Assembly (NCBI GenBank): GCA_033816765.1
Contig: CM066294.1
Location: 2,666,001-2,730,000, forward strand
Direction: 5' to 3'
DNA: 64,000 bases
DNA from: Nothopassalora personata
Lineage: Eukaryota > Ascomycota > Dothideomycetes > Mycosphaerellales > Mycosphaerellaceae
Below are positions 41,600 to 52,758 of the stretch, one piece after another. Position numbers and translations under genes: made by a program. Below the pieces are notes generated by a model. It made no database searches, was not told the origin of the DNA, and worked only from the letters and a program-made list of their open reading frames with translations. Each line of letters begins with the position of its first letter. The first letter of the stretch is position 1.

Positions 41600-43467
41600 T
41601 TATGCATTCTTCATCTCCACATCCCCATCGACATTCACCGCCGGCGCGGTGATAATGCTGAACTGCCCTCCGGTCGTTGCGTAGTTGAGCTTCTGCTCCC
41701 TCACCGCCGTATTATCAATCATAGTCGCAACAGGAACATCATCATCGGTTCCAAGACCCGTCTGATAGTTCGCCGAGAAACCCCAAGACCAAGCTTTACC
41801 GTCCTTGGTGATGACAATGTTATGATCGGAGCTTGTCGTGACATGTGTGACCTCTCCCTTGATGGCACTGACCTTCTGTGGTGCGGCTAGAATGCGTGGA
41901 CGTCCTTGTTCGTCCTTGATGACAGCTTCGGCTGGAAGCTTGGCGATCTCTTCTTCGGCGATACCGGTCTGTGAACCGTCGATGCGGCCCCAGACGAGGC
42001 ATTCGCCGCTCTCGGTTGCTGCGAGACTGTGGTGGCCGCCACCTTTGATGCTGGTGATATTCTTTCCGGTAAGAGCGGACACGACCTTTGGGTTGATGAT
42101 GACTGCGTCGTCTTGGCCCGCGTTGTCCATGATGCCTGTCTCGCCAAAGTTGTTAAGACCCCATGCCCATACCTCGCCTGTCTTTGCGATGGCAAAGCTG
42201 TGGTAGCTGCCCGTCTCGATGGAGGCGATACCCTTCTTTGGACCCTTGGGCAGACCAAACTCGGTAGGTGTCAAAGCCTTCTCCTTCGTACGTTCTATGA
42301 TGCGTCGGCCGAGTTGATTCTGCTGACCGGATCCCCAGGCGAAGACTGCGCCCTTTGTGTCCATGGCCAGTGCGTGGTTTGCGCCAGCCTTAATATCTGT
42401 AATGTTCTTGAGTCCTGGAATGAGGACAGGTCGTGTGGCCACCTTGACTCCCTCTATGAAGCCGAAGATACCATCGTTGCTGCGGAATGTTCCCCAGCCG
42501 TAAACTTTGCCATCGTCTGTAAGAACGAAAGATGAGGAGTCTCCAGCTGCGACCTGCACGAATCTTGTGCCCTCTGGCACTTCGGTGCCTGACCAGTCAA
42601 CCTCCCCGGGCGTGCACTCCTTCGGGTTGAGGCCGTTGTCTTCTGCATCGTCGGAATCGTCATCCGATGCGTTGTCGTCCATGTCTCTAAGGCCGCCATC
42701 CCAGTCAGTGTCTCGTCCGAGCGTGCCTTGGTCGTTGACACCCCATGTAAGGATCTTGTTGTCGTGTGTAATGGCAATCGCGTGCATACCACCCGCAGCG
42801 ATTTGTGTGACACCAACTGTCTGCGCGCTGAGGTTGGGGTTGAGCCGTGGTCGCTTGACATCTACTGCGTTCTTTGCCGTACCAAGCGCGAGTTCGCCCG
42901 CGGTACCTTCGCCGAAAACGTATACATTGAGGCGCTGGGTCGGTGGTTCGGCGAGGATAGGTCCCTTCGTGAGGGTCTTGACCTTCTTCGCTGGCGCTGC
43001 GGGCGTCTCATCATCGTCCGCCTTGCGCTTCCGCGATGCCTTTGCCGGGCCGGTCGTACCGTTGGTCTTTGCGGCGGTCTTCTTGGCAGGAGCTTTCTTT
43101 GTAGCTGTTGTGCCTATCGCATCGTGTAAGCGACCACCCGGATCAACGTAGCGAAGCACGCCCATGTTTGCTGCAATGTGATATCCTGCAAAATGGATAC
43201 GCGCACAACATGGCAGTGCCCTCCCTGATGATACTGCTTACCTTTGGCCTTGGTGGTCTTTGTCTCAGCCTCTCCGTCCGTCTCAGTCGCGTCTTCTTTT
43301 TTCGACTTGGTGGCGCGTCCTCGCCCTGTTATTCTGGCTGTGCCGTTCGCTTTTGACGCTGCTGCCTTGCTCGGTGGTGACGGCGCGGGCTTTGTGACTT
43401 TGGCCTTGGTGTTGGCCTTTGGTTTTGCGGCTTCTGACGCGCCTCTGGTCGCTTTCTTGGGGGCCAT
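41600..43467 (-). CDS. RCC1-type Ran guanine nucleotide exchange factor (579 aa, 2 exons)
   Basis: Exons are 43467-43242 and 43113-41600; the intron is 128 nt (GTAAGC...GATAG) and splicing is in frame. The start ATG at 43467 (GACCATGGCCC) gives a Lys/Ala-rich N-terminal tail of about 110 residues with NLS-like clusters (RGRATKSKKEDA, ASRKRKADDD), typical of chromatin-bound RCC1. The rest is a seven-bladed RCC1 propeller with repeated VxAxAxHxxAL and VxAWGxxxxGxLG patterns (GMHAIAITHDNKILTWGVND; GANHALAMDTKGAVFAWGSG; GSYHSFAIAKTGEVWAWGLN). RCC1 loads Ran with GTP on chromatin, driving nuclear transport and spindle assembly. An acidic insert (DDNASDDDSDDAEDN) sits in an early blade. Met43524 would add 19 residues but has a weaker context. 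Confidence 0.9.
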
Positions 43468-44159
43468 GGTCGCGTCTGTTTCCGTCGATGTCTTGGTCTT
43501 CTTGATGTACTTGATCTGCGCCATAATCGTCGTCAAGGTATCGTGCCAGGTCGTGAAGCGTAATGCTTGGTTTTGTGTTGGGTACAATGCAGCTTTGCTG
43601 GCTGCTGATGTGTTGTAGTTTGGGCTGCGAAGCTTTTGTTGTGAGGCTCGAGGATCTGGAGTTCCGCTAGCGCCGATCTTAAGAGCCGGCGTTTAGCCCG
43701 TACGTACACAATTTAGGCACTGTCCTTCGATGGTGAACAACCAAAATCATTCACTTCTTGTCAATTCACTAATGACGTTGTATGGCTGCGGTAGGTGAAC
43801 AACATTGAACATAAAGTCTCGTTGTGCAACATGAACTACCCTCGCACCATGCACAATAGGCATCTCTCAGCTCTAGGCACCATCAGGCAGTTGAACACAT
43901 CGGCGAGATGCTCAATTGACGTCAAGTAGGCTTCAATGCACAGAGCACCTCGTGCTTGATTGCTGAAGGTGAAGTGAAGGTAAGGTCTTGATGAAGTCTG
44001 AATCTTCTCTATCATCTAGTACAATCAAAGAAAGTCGTGAGGACAGCAACGGTCTCAAATCACATACAACGTGCTGAACAAAGGCCTCCAAGCATGCGCT
44101 CAGACGGCTTGCCACGTGCATAGCAAGTGGTGTTCCTTGCGAAAGAGTAGCGAAGTCGG
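43468..44159. other. Intergenic region upstream of RCC1
   Basis: Promoter side of RCC1 and 3' flank of argininosuccinate synthase (both on the minus strand). No other feature is recognised. Confidence 0.4.
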
Positions 44160-45045
44160 CTAGACGGCAATGGTATGCTTAACCAAGCTCTCGCCAGCCT
44201 CTTCCTTGGCCTTGCCGTACTTCTTCAGACGGATAGCGTTGACGCTGATGAAGCCGGTGGTGTCACTTGGCTCGAAGTCACCAATCTCGTCCATGCTGCT
44301 CTCGCTGGCGTCGTAGAGCTTCTCAGTGTCAGACCAGCGACCGATGACGCTGAAAATGCCTTTGTAGGCACGGCATCGCACGCTTCCGTTGACGTTCTTC
44401 TGCGACGAAGTGATGCTGTCCTCGAGAAACTCACGCTCGGGCGAGAAGTAGAGCCCGTTGTAGAGGACTTTGGCGTAGTTGAAGGTAACGAATTGGTCGC
44501 GGAGGGCGCGGACCTCGCGGTCCATGACGAGACCCTCGAGATCGACGTGGGCAGCGCGGAGCATAGTGAGACCGGGAGTCTCGTAGCAGCCACGAGACTT
44601 GAGACCAATGAAGCGGTTCTCGACGATGTCGATACGACCGACACCGTGTTTGCGAGCGACGGCGTTGGCAGTCAAGAAGAGTTCCACCGGGTCGGTGACA
44701 GTCTTGCCATCAGCGAGCTTGAGCTCGACTGGAAGCCCCTTCTTGAAGGTCAGCTCGAAGTCCTCTGGCTGCTCCGGAGCCTTGGTTGGGTCAACAGTGA
44801 GCTTCCACATGTCCTCTGGTGGTGTGACATTTGGGTCCTCAAGAATGCCTGCCTCGTAGCTGCAGTGTGCCAAGTTCTCGTCCATGCTCCATGGCTTGCT
44901 CTTTGTGCTGGTGACTGGAATGCCCTTCTCGGAAGCATAGTCAAGCAGATCTTGTCGGCCCTTGAATCGGTTGTAGAACTCTGGGTCTCTCCATGGCGCG
45001 ATGACCTTGATGGATGGCTGAAGAGCGTAGAAGCCAAGCTCGAAG

Positions 45046-45077
<32 letters not shown>

Positions 45078-45473
45078 GTGGGAGACGGCGAAGCAGCCCT
45101 CCTTCTGTGCGACGGCGACCTGAGCGCGAGCGATGACTGGACGGGCGAGGGAGGTGCCGAGGAGGTAGACGTTCTCGTAGATGGCGTTGCAAGCGATGGC
45201 GGGGTAGCAGAGCTCTTCGACGAACTGATGCACGCGTTAGCTGTTTGCCGATGGCCGTGGTATTGCTAAAGTCACCTCGCGGCGGAGGTCCTCAATGTAG
45301 CACTTGGTGGCGCCAATCTTTAATGCCTTCTCCTTGGCAGCCTTGAAATCCTCCTCCTGGCCAACATCGGCCATGAAGGCAATCACCTCATAGTCCTGGT
45401 CCAAGAGGTACTTGAGGATGCAGCTGGTGTCCAGACCGCCTGAGTAGGCCAGACAGACCTTTCCCCTCGACAT
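44160..45473 (-). CDS. arg1: Argininosuccinate synthase (420 aa, 2 exons)
   Basis: Exons are 45473-45276 and 45224-44160 with a 51-nt intron (GTGACT...ATCAG). The 420-aa product is normal length. The ATP pyrophosphatase P-loop AYSGGLDTS is at residues 9-17. The second family signature ([13 protein letters not shown]) and the substrate-binding [12 protein letters not shown] region are intact. It condenses citrulline and aspartate with ATP to argininosuccinate, the penultimate step of arginine synthesis, in the cytosol as a homotetramer. The symbol follows the S. cerevisiae and Neurospora name for this step. Codon use is GC-biased, as in well-expressed fungal genes. No clustering with other arginine genes is seen. 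Confidence 0.95.
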
Positions 45474-47385
45474 GATAGTGTTGTGATGTGCGTAAGGCTG
45501 TGAAAGTGATTGCAGAGGCCACTGGCTACTTATGTCGACGTTCTGGTGATTGCGCTTTTTTTACGATTGCTCACCCATCGCGCGCAGGAACGCTTCCCAT
45601 TCGACAGATAAGCGCCGCGGTATGACTGTGTTCTCGTGCCAGCCATGGTGAACACTGTGATTCTAACGTCTACAGGCATGCCATGCCGTGCCATGCCATC
45701 CATCTCGCCTCTGCGTACGGCAGCAGCGCGATGAGCATCATCAGTCACGACACCATCTTCTGCTGGTGCAGTCATGTCGACTCGATCTGATCAGAGCCTC
45801 CACGACTCTGAGCAAACACTAGTCGAATGACGAAAGCATCGCACATGGCACAATTCAGAACAATCATGACGTTCCATGCCGCAGTGACAGATGCGGCGAG
45901 ATGGACCACCTCGCGAGACGTCGATTATCACGTTCATACCTGAGAAGCAGACCCCTCGCTCGGACGCTCTCTCATCCGTGCGCCTTGACCCCGCGAAGCA
46001 CTCTTGGCATGTTTCGCGTTCTGGTCTTCCGTAACACACACACAATAGTCGCCGTCCACCGCCACTTCCTCGACCGCACCCCTTCGTGCATACAGAGGCG
46101 GCATTTTCCATCATGTCAACCGACAGTCTACTATCATCATGACTCCCCATATGTCGCCATGAAGTGAGCTGAGATGCGCCATCGAAAAAGGCAAGTAGCC
46201 CACTGTATGTATATGCACGTCTCAGCAGCGCCGATTCATTCTTTCATCGTGGCTGAATGGTCATCAGATTGCCAATACACGTATTATCCGACTAACACGA
46301 CTGACTTCAAGCCCTCTGGCCAACGGTGATGGCACCAATTCATTCATCGCCACAGCAGCGAGAGCAGATATCCCGGAGCCGAGCAGAACATACAGCGGAG
46401 GCCTGGACCTCACGAGTCAAGTCGCCCCACGAGGCTGTTTCATGCCTCATAAGGGCCGTGTTCTACGACTCGGACCTCGAAAGCATCCCAAACACCCCGT
46501 CGACGCCCTCGCATTCTCTCCGTCGGTCATTTGACATCTTTTGACATGGCCCGAGAATGCACAGATGCCCGGCTGAAGCTCACAGTCCGTGAGCGCCATG
46601 CCTCCTGCACCTCAAGCTCCATGCGTAGCATCTCGCCATCACACACCCGACCACGTACAACCTCTGACGTCCTCCTTATAGGTACAGTAGCCTATATAGG
46701 ATCCTCTCTACTAGTGCAGACATCATGATCCGAATTTAGCTTCCTGCCCGGAACCACCACAATCGCGTTTCAAGAACCTCAGTCGGGCACAGACCAAATC
46801 CGACCTCGAGCCACCATAGGAGCTCGAGACGCAGCCTGACACCGCCTGAATCCACTCATCCTCCACACTCATGCTTGACCACATGGCCAGGATTCCCCAA
46901 ACACGCTATAGCGATCTTGACCCAAAGCAGGACAAGACGAAGTCTCATAGCCGAGTCCGGTCGTGATACATGTATCAATATTTGCCCATGCCTCTTCTAG
47001 CTCTCGAGTCAAGGACACCGCCCACAGACCTCAACGTTGCGAGCACGCCGACTGCGAAGCGACTTGCATACCACGACTCAACACGCGCTCTGGACCCACG
47101 CCATCGGGGACGAAGCCTTCAAGCATCGGCCAACATTATGTGCATCTATTTCCACTCCCGTTGAACAGTCTGAGACTGAGACGGGAAGGACAGAGCTCAA
47201 CGCACGGTACAACTGGAGCCAGAGAGCACATACAAAAGAGGCCAAAGTCAGTGAGCTCTTCTTCACTCACCAGCGCTTCTACAAACCTCTCCAGCGGATC
47301 ACATTACATTCAACCATTCTCTGTACCTTTACACCTTGACATCACAACTTCTCACTCTCGTTCAATACTTCCAACTTCATTCGAG
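45474..47385. other. Intergenic region, about 1.9 kb
   Basis: It separates the arg1-type gene from the glycine-rich gene and holds both promoters. Frames at 45530-46150 and 46326-46728 have no recognisable domains. A plus frame from 46963 runs into the glycine-rich gene but has no homology-like character before the signal peptide. Confidence 0.4.
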
Positions 47386-49955
47386 ATGAAGTACTCTTTC
47401 GTCGTTGGCGCTGCCTCGTTAGCTCTCGTCTACGCTGCACCAACATATACCGACACCAGTGGGTCGTGGGAGAAGCATGGCTCTGCTAGCGGCTACAAGA
47501 ACGTCGGTGGCCCAAATAGCTATGGCCAGGGATCTGTGTACGGAGGCGCCCAGGGCGGCGTCGCTGTGAGCCCAGTCTCCGGTGGTGCCGGCGGCCAAGT
47601 TGGTGGAGGTGCCAACGGGGGAGGGGGCGCAGGATACGGTGGTGGTGCTAAGGGAGGTGAGTCACAGACCTTTTATCTTCCGTCGACGGAGTTTGTGCGG
47701 AGCTTTTGAACCTGCTCGGTTTCCACCACTCTGGTTGATCCAATGACGCGAAGCGTACATCGAAGAGCAAGAGTATTCTGAGCACGCATCTGAGGCCCCT
47801 CTTTTGGCATTGGCACAAAGACTTGCGACGCGCCTTCGATCATTGGACTCGACCTTACCCTTGACCGCGGGCAAAAGACGTCGTTAAATATGACAACCAA
47901 ACTGACCTCATTCTCATTCACAGGTGCCAGCGGTGGTTACATGGGAGGTAAGACAACGACATTGTCCTTATATCAGGCTCATAGGCTGACTCAATTTTCA
48001 GGAGGCGGTCTTGCAGGCGGCATCGGAGGTGGCATTGGAGGTCTTCTCTCTCCAGTCACTGGTCTGCTCGGCTTAGGTGGAAGGGGCGGCATCGGTGTAA
48101 GTTTTGGTTGAGAGTCTTGTTTGAGCAACAAAGACTGATCGTGATGTCGACAGGGCGGCGTTGGCTACAACTACGGCGGCGGTGCTGCAGGAGGAGTAGG
48201 AGCAGGAGGCCAAGGAAATGGTGGCTACAATGGTGGCTATCAGGGATCCGGCGGTGTAAGTTGTTTTTCCAACGAGGTTTGGCAAATGTTTAGCATTTAT
48301 GCCCCAGCTTGCCAAACTTTGCTCAACAAATCTGACACATCTTGCAGGCTGCTGGCGGCATCCGTGGAGGCGGTAGTATCGGCGGTGGTGTTGGCGGTGG
48401 TGCCGGCGGGGGAGCAGGTGCAGGTGGTTCGGGCTCGGGTAGTGGTCGTGTCGAGGTTTCACCCACTGGTCAAGGTCGCGGACAGGGCGCCATTGGCGGC
48501 GGCGTACAGGGCGGCGCTGGCGGAGGTATTGGTGGAGGTGCACAGGGCGGCATCCGCGGCGGTGCACAAGGCGGCATCGGTGGTGGTGCACAGGGTGGTG
48601 CCAGCGGAGGCATTGGTGGAGGTGTACAGGGTGGCGCCAGCGGAGGCATCGGTGGTGGCGCACAGGGCGGCATCCGCGGCGGTGCACAAGGCGGCATCAG
48701 TGGTGGTGCACAGGGTGGCGCCAGCGGAGGCATCGGTGGTGGCGCACAGGGCGGTATCCGCGGCGGTGCACAAGGCGGCATCAGTGGTGGTGCACAGGGC
48801 GGTGCTGGCGGAGGCATTGGTGGTGGTGCACAGGGCGGCATCCGCGGCGGTGCACAAGGCGGCATCGGTGGTGGTGCACAGGGTGGTGCCAGCGGAGGCA
48901 TCGGTGGTGGTGCACAGGGTGGCGTCAGCGGAGGTGTTGGTGGTGGTGCACAGGGCGGGATTCGCGGAGGTGCACAAGGCGGTGTTGGTGGTGGTGCACA
49001 GGGCGGCATTGGTGGTGGCTCGAACGGCAACGGCATCGGCAATGGCGCTGGAGGTGTTGAAGTCTCTCCTGTCGGTGGATCTCGCCCAGGTCAAGGCAAC
49101 GCTGGTGGATCCATCGAAGGGGGTGCACAGGGTGGCATTGGCGGAAGCGTCGGTGGTGGAGCTGGCGGTTCTAAATCAGGCTATGGCTCTGGATCTGGTA
49201 ACGGCGTTCGCCCTCCACCAGTTGGCTGCTACCCAGGAAGCACCCAGCCAGGCTGCCAACAGCAACCTGGCCAGAATCAGCCTGGCCGCACTCCAGCAAG
49301 CCCAGTCGGTAATGGATCACAAGGTAACGGACCACAGGGCTCAGGGTCAAAGCCTACTGGCTATGGCGACTCTGATAATTCCGACAACTGCCAAGGCGAA
49401 GATTGCGAGGACGATGGTAATACTGAGCAATCTCCTGTCCCAGGACAGAAGCCTGAACAAGAACAGTCAGGCAACTCCAACGACTGCGAGGGTGAGGATT
49501 GTCAAGATGAGGAGAATGGCAACACCGAGCAATCTCCTGTCCCAGGCCAAGGCTCCGGCAACTCTAACGAGCAGCCATCGCCAAAGCCGTACGGCGGTAA
49601 CAGCAAGGGGGGCAATACTGAAGTCAGCCCAACTCCCGGCCAGAAGCCAAACCAGGGCAGTCCAAACCAGAACGGTGGCAGCAAGGGTCCAGCTCCTCCA
49701 TCGTACGGCGGTAACAGCAATGGGGGCAACACTGAAGTCAGCCCAACTCCCGGCCAGAAGCCAAACCAGGGCAGTCCAAACCAGAACGGTGGCAGCAAGG
49801 GTCCAGCTCCTCCATCGTACGGCGGTAACAGCAATGGGGGCAACACTGAAGTCAGCCCAACTCCCGGCCAGAAGCCAAACCAGGGCAGTCCAAACCAGAA
49901 CGGTGGCAGCAAGGGTCCAGCTCCTCCATCGTACGGTGGTGGTAAGAGCTATTAG
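47386..49955 (+). CDS. Secreted glycine-rich tandem-repeat protein (699 aa, 5 exons)
   Basis: Exons are 47386-47656, 47924-47947, 48002-48096, 48154-48255 and 48348-49955; every intron begins GTRAGT-like and ends CAG, and frames join exactly. A signal peptide (MKYSFVVGAASLALVYAAPT) is followed by Gly/Ser/Tyr-rich sequence. Exon 5 encodes about 16 short units of GGAQGGI[R/S/G]-GGAQGGASGGIGGG type (about 48480-49020), then a Pro/Gln/Asn-rich part with two acidic Cys pairs (DNCQGEDCEDD, NDCEGEDCQDE) and a run of 38-aa repeats (49591-49932). Short EVSPT/VSPV motifs recur throughout. Low-complexity Gly-rich secreted proteins often sit in cell walls or extracellular matrix; that role is inferred. 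Micro-exons of 24-102 nt suggest growth by repeat and exon duplication. No GPI signal is seen. Confidence 0.8.
48480..49020 (+). repeat. Glycine-rich coding tandem repeat array
   Basis: Imperfect units built from GGTGCACAGGGCGG-like 30-36-bp modules, alternating GGAQGGIRGGAQGG and GGAQGGASGGIGGG. Composition keeps the reverse strand open too, giving long Pro/Ala antisense frames that are not genes. Confidence 0.85.
49591..49932 (+). repeat. Three 114-bp (38-aa) tandem repeats
   Basis: Units start at 49591, 49705 and 49819. The second and third are identical by eye; the first differs at a few positions. Each encodes YGGNSNGGNTEVSPTPG followed by QKPNQGSPNQNGGSKGPAPP (first unit NSKG). Confidence 0.88.
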
Positions 49956-50305
49956 ACGTATGTTTTTGCATCAACGCAAAATGTACTATTAACGCCCACT
50001 TATGAAGGGAAGTAACATGTCGCTTCCAACGAGCATAGCAAACAAGCAGGCAGAATCATGGTGTAATGCTGATAGAGGCATAGTCGTTCTTTACAGCGTT
50101 GAGATGTATCATAGAGGACTTGTTTGAGTAGCACAAAAAGCATTTTCTTGAGTAGAAGCAAACTCAATCATGGATCAATCGAACAGTTCTGTCAAACTGT
50201 GCATGTGATCACTCAGCAATATGTAACAGCAGGCCTTCATCTGTCCAAACGCCGCATACATACCTTGAGTAATCTGGCTCGACATCACCACCACTCAAAT
50301 TCCCA
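49956..50305. other. 3' flank of the glycine-rich gene
   Basis: No gene is supported; a short plus frame at 50124-50393 lacks domain character. Confidence 0.4.
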
Positions 50306-50929
50306 TCAAGAAACACAAGACAAGGAAAAGCAATGGAACTCAGATCTGCTGGAGAGTCCCAGCCACAAAATGAAAGTACATGCCAAGCCTTGACATGTTA
50401 GGGTGTGGTGAAGGGGGATTGGGAGATGTCTGAGCGGTGCTTGACGTTCATCAGGCTGGAGAGCCAGTGGGACTTTGCAGATCAGGTCTTCCGAGGGTGT
50501 GATGGGCACATTCTTCAAGCTCCGGCGAATCGCAGTGTTGGGCAGTAGGTCTGAGGGTGGACCATAGGCGGACTCGTTGCCGAGTGCGTTGGGAACAAAG
50601 TCATCTTCAGTGTCTCCACTGTTCTCGGTGACGTCGTTTGGGTCAAAGGATATGGACTCAGGCCGGTGAGAGGGAATACAACCACGACGATAACCAGAAC
50701 GAGTGCCTTCGACCATAAAAGTCTTCCAGACGGCACGCACGTAGAGTGGCATGGCGATGGTGCTAATATGCTTCGGATAGAGGATGACGTGAAAGTCGAA
50801 GGCAGCCAGCAGACTACCATCACCGACGCAGACCATAACGCATAGGTCGCGGAGAGGTGTCATGGAAAACATCTGTAGCTCCGCATGATTCTCAGGCGTG
50901 TGCGCACAAATTATATGTTCGAACTTCAT
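50306..50929 (-). CDS. Hypothetical protein (207 aa), uncertain
   Basis: An open ATG-initiated minus frame of 207 aa. The first 70 residues are moderately hydrophobic (LCVMVCVGDGSLLAAFDFHV, YPKHISTIAMPLYVRAVWKT), then it becomes acidic and polar (ENSGDTEDDF). No domain, signal peptide or clear membrane helix is recognised. Length and amino-acid balance make coding plausible, but no splice signals or homology support it. Confidence 0.3.
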   Translation of the reverse strand: MKFEHIICAHTPENHAELQMFSMTPLRDLCVMVCVGDGSLLAAFDFHVILYPKHISTIAMPLYVRAVWKTFMVEGTRSGYRRGCIPSHRPESISFDPNDVTENSGDTEDDFVPNALGNESAYGPPSDLLPNTAIRRSLKNVPITPSEDLICKVPLALQPDERQAPLRHLPIPLHHTLTCQGLACTFILWLGLSSRSEFHCFSLSCVS

Positions 50930-51420
50930 GCTGCTGACCCAATGCCGAGCCCCGAATGGCAGAGCAGTGCTGGCACGCAGGTCAATGATATGAGCTGTGA
51001 ATCATGCTGTCCTGGTGATGATCCTGTGAGACCTCTACGAATCGCACGCGTTCATGATGTATGCTTATGGGGTTGCCGATGCCTCGCTCGTGAGAGCCCA
51101 GTGAGCCCACGTGTGGATAACATGATTAGGTGACTCGCACTACTAGTACTACGATAATCATGTCCGACTTCCATGGGAGCAGCATTATATTCAATATCCA
51201 CGGGAACGTTCCGACATAAGGTAAGACTTAGGCCGTAGGACCTCAGCTTATCCGGGCATTATTATTTCTACCCGCACGTCCAATTCCAATGTACCCTCAC
51301 CAGAGAGAGAAGACCTCCGCATCCACTGGACTGTCAACAGCTCGAGATTAAATGCAACGCTGTGGTTGAAAGACACTACATAATCTTCTTCTCATCCATT
51401 GGGCCATCCGCAATATGCAA

Positions 51421-52512
51421 CTAGACACACCACTGATTATCCACAGCGCCCTGACAATTAAAAGCATTTATACGGTCCACGAGCCTCACGTCAAACTGCA
51501 GCTTGTGCTCTGCCAAGAACTGAGCTACCCCAACCGAGTTAGCAGTCTGGAGGACGACTTTGAAATCGCCGTTGCCACTGCTGTTCTTGACTTTGAATTT
51601 CCCAGCCTGGCCACTGCCATGGATATCAGTTGAGGCCAGCTGTGAGTGACTTGAGCGAGGGTGTAACCTACCGCTAGTGGATAATCAGGCACACTTACCA
51701 ATTCGCCGTTGGTTCCAGCTTCTGCTAGACGGAAGATATTGATTGTGTCAATATTCGAAATTACATGGCGGATGAAGTTTCTGACCTTCTTGACTTGGAC
51801 GCCTGTGTCGCTGGTGAGCTTGATCCAGTTGAGCCACATCACATCGGACCCACGCTGTTAGGAAGAAGTCTTAGCTATGTTCCGTGATACTGGCTGTACC
51901 GCTGATCGTTGCTTCAGCCCTGTCGACATATCATGAGCTTTGTGACTTGGTCTGGAGAGATCTGAGGTCTAGCTGTGCTCGCCATATGATCCGGACTACC
52001 ATTGTCACGGCCAGTTATCAAGCCATCTTCCACATTGAATGTGTTCGAGAAACGAGCCCAAGCAGCAGTTTACTGTTGCCCATCGATGACCATGTGCGCA
52101 CTGTTCTTGTTTGTGACGGTTGTGTACCGACGATGATCCTTCGGAATGCCTTCCACTTCGAGGACATTGTCCAACCCGAGGCTGCCGATGCTGCATATCC
52201 AGGATGCTCACCTTCCAAGCCTAATAATGGTGGTCTTCCGCCCTGCACAGTGTATCTCCGGACCAACTGCGTACTGACAAAGACAAACTCTAATAGTGGA
52301 AATTGACCGGAGCCTGCGCTAGCTCTGTACAGCAATAGAGACATGACTGCCAAAGTGAGAAGATATATCCACACGAAGCAGTGGCAGATGCAGTGCGATG
52401 GGCTGAAATAGCTCGCCGAGAGTACTTTCTCATCGTCGCTGCGTTTTGTAGTTGCTGCGTACGAGGGAGAGTGCGTGCCAGGAGCGGCTGTTTTGAAACT
52501 TTCTTCTGACAT
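51421..52512 (-). pseudogene. Putative single-pass membrane protein gene with a premature stop
   Basis: ATG at 52512 gives MSEESFKTAAPGTHSPSYAA, then one hydrophobic segment (FVWIYLLTLAVMSLLLY), i.e. a type II membrane topology. Downstream pieces on the same strand form a coherent lumenal domain: GLDNVLEVEGIPKDHRRYT, AWARFSNTFNVEDGLITG, VMWLNWIKLTSDTGVQVKK, RHVISNIDTINIFRLAEAG and, after an intron near 51697-51637, KFKVKNSSGNGDFKVVLQT, ending in TAG at 51421. A TAA at 52070-52072 lies in frame in the middle; it fits a Gln codon with C changed to T. Other introns (for example GTGAGC...CGGCAG near 52220) are tentative. I do not recognise the family. An unrecognised intron could remove the stop. 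Confidence 0.45.
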
Positions 52513-52758
52513 TACTGTACGGGATTATATACTCTTCTCGCTTCCGGTTCATACCGTTCTGCGTGTCTGACACTTTCAAGACACCTCAAACACCTCAAAC
52601 ACCTTATCCGTTGCCCTCTCCCCATTTCCCTGGCCGTTTTGAGACCCGTCCACGTAAGGAGTGCTGGCATGATGTAGAACTTGTCCAAGTCGTCGTTATC
52701 CCAAGCGCCGTTCGCAATGCAGTACACACAAATTGTTTCATCCTAGCTCTTCGTTTCG

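Noticed and set aside
44175..45269. 364-aa plus-strand frame opposite argininosuccinate synthase
   Set aside because: Shadow of a strongly codon-biased conserved gene; it has no domain character of its own.
38110..45473. Metabolic gene cluster linking the dehydrogenase, RCC1 and argininosuccinate synthase
   Set aside because: The genes belong to unrelated processes (beta-oxidation, nuclear transport, arginine synthesis), and their spacing and strands show no cluster logic.
46963..47385. N-terminal extension of the glycine-rich protein
   Set aside because: The in-frame upstream stretch is polar low-complexity sequence; a canonical signal peptide begins at the ATG at 47386, so translation most likely starts there.
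48470..49094. Long minus-strand Pro/Ala and Thr/Ala/Cys-rich open frames
   Set aside because: They are the antisense of the GGAQGG repeat array; repeat composition alone keeps all frames open. The plus strand has a signal peptide and splice sites.
48286..49992. 568-aa Val/Ala-rich plus-strand frame
   Set aside because: Second frame of the same repeat array; only the glycine frame joins upstream exons in phase.
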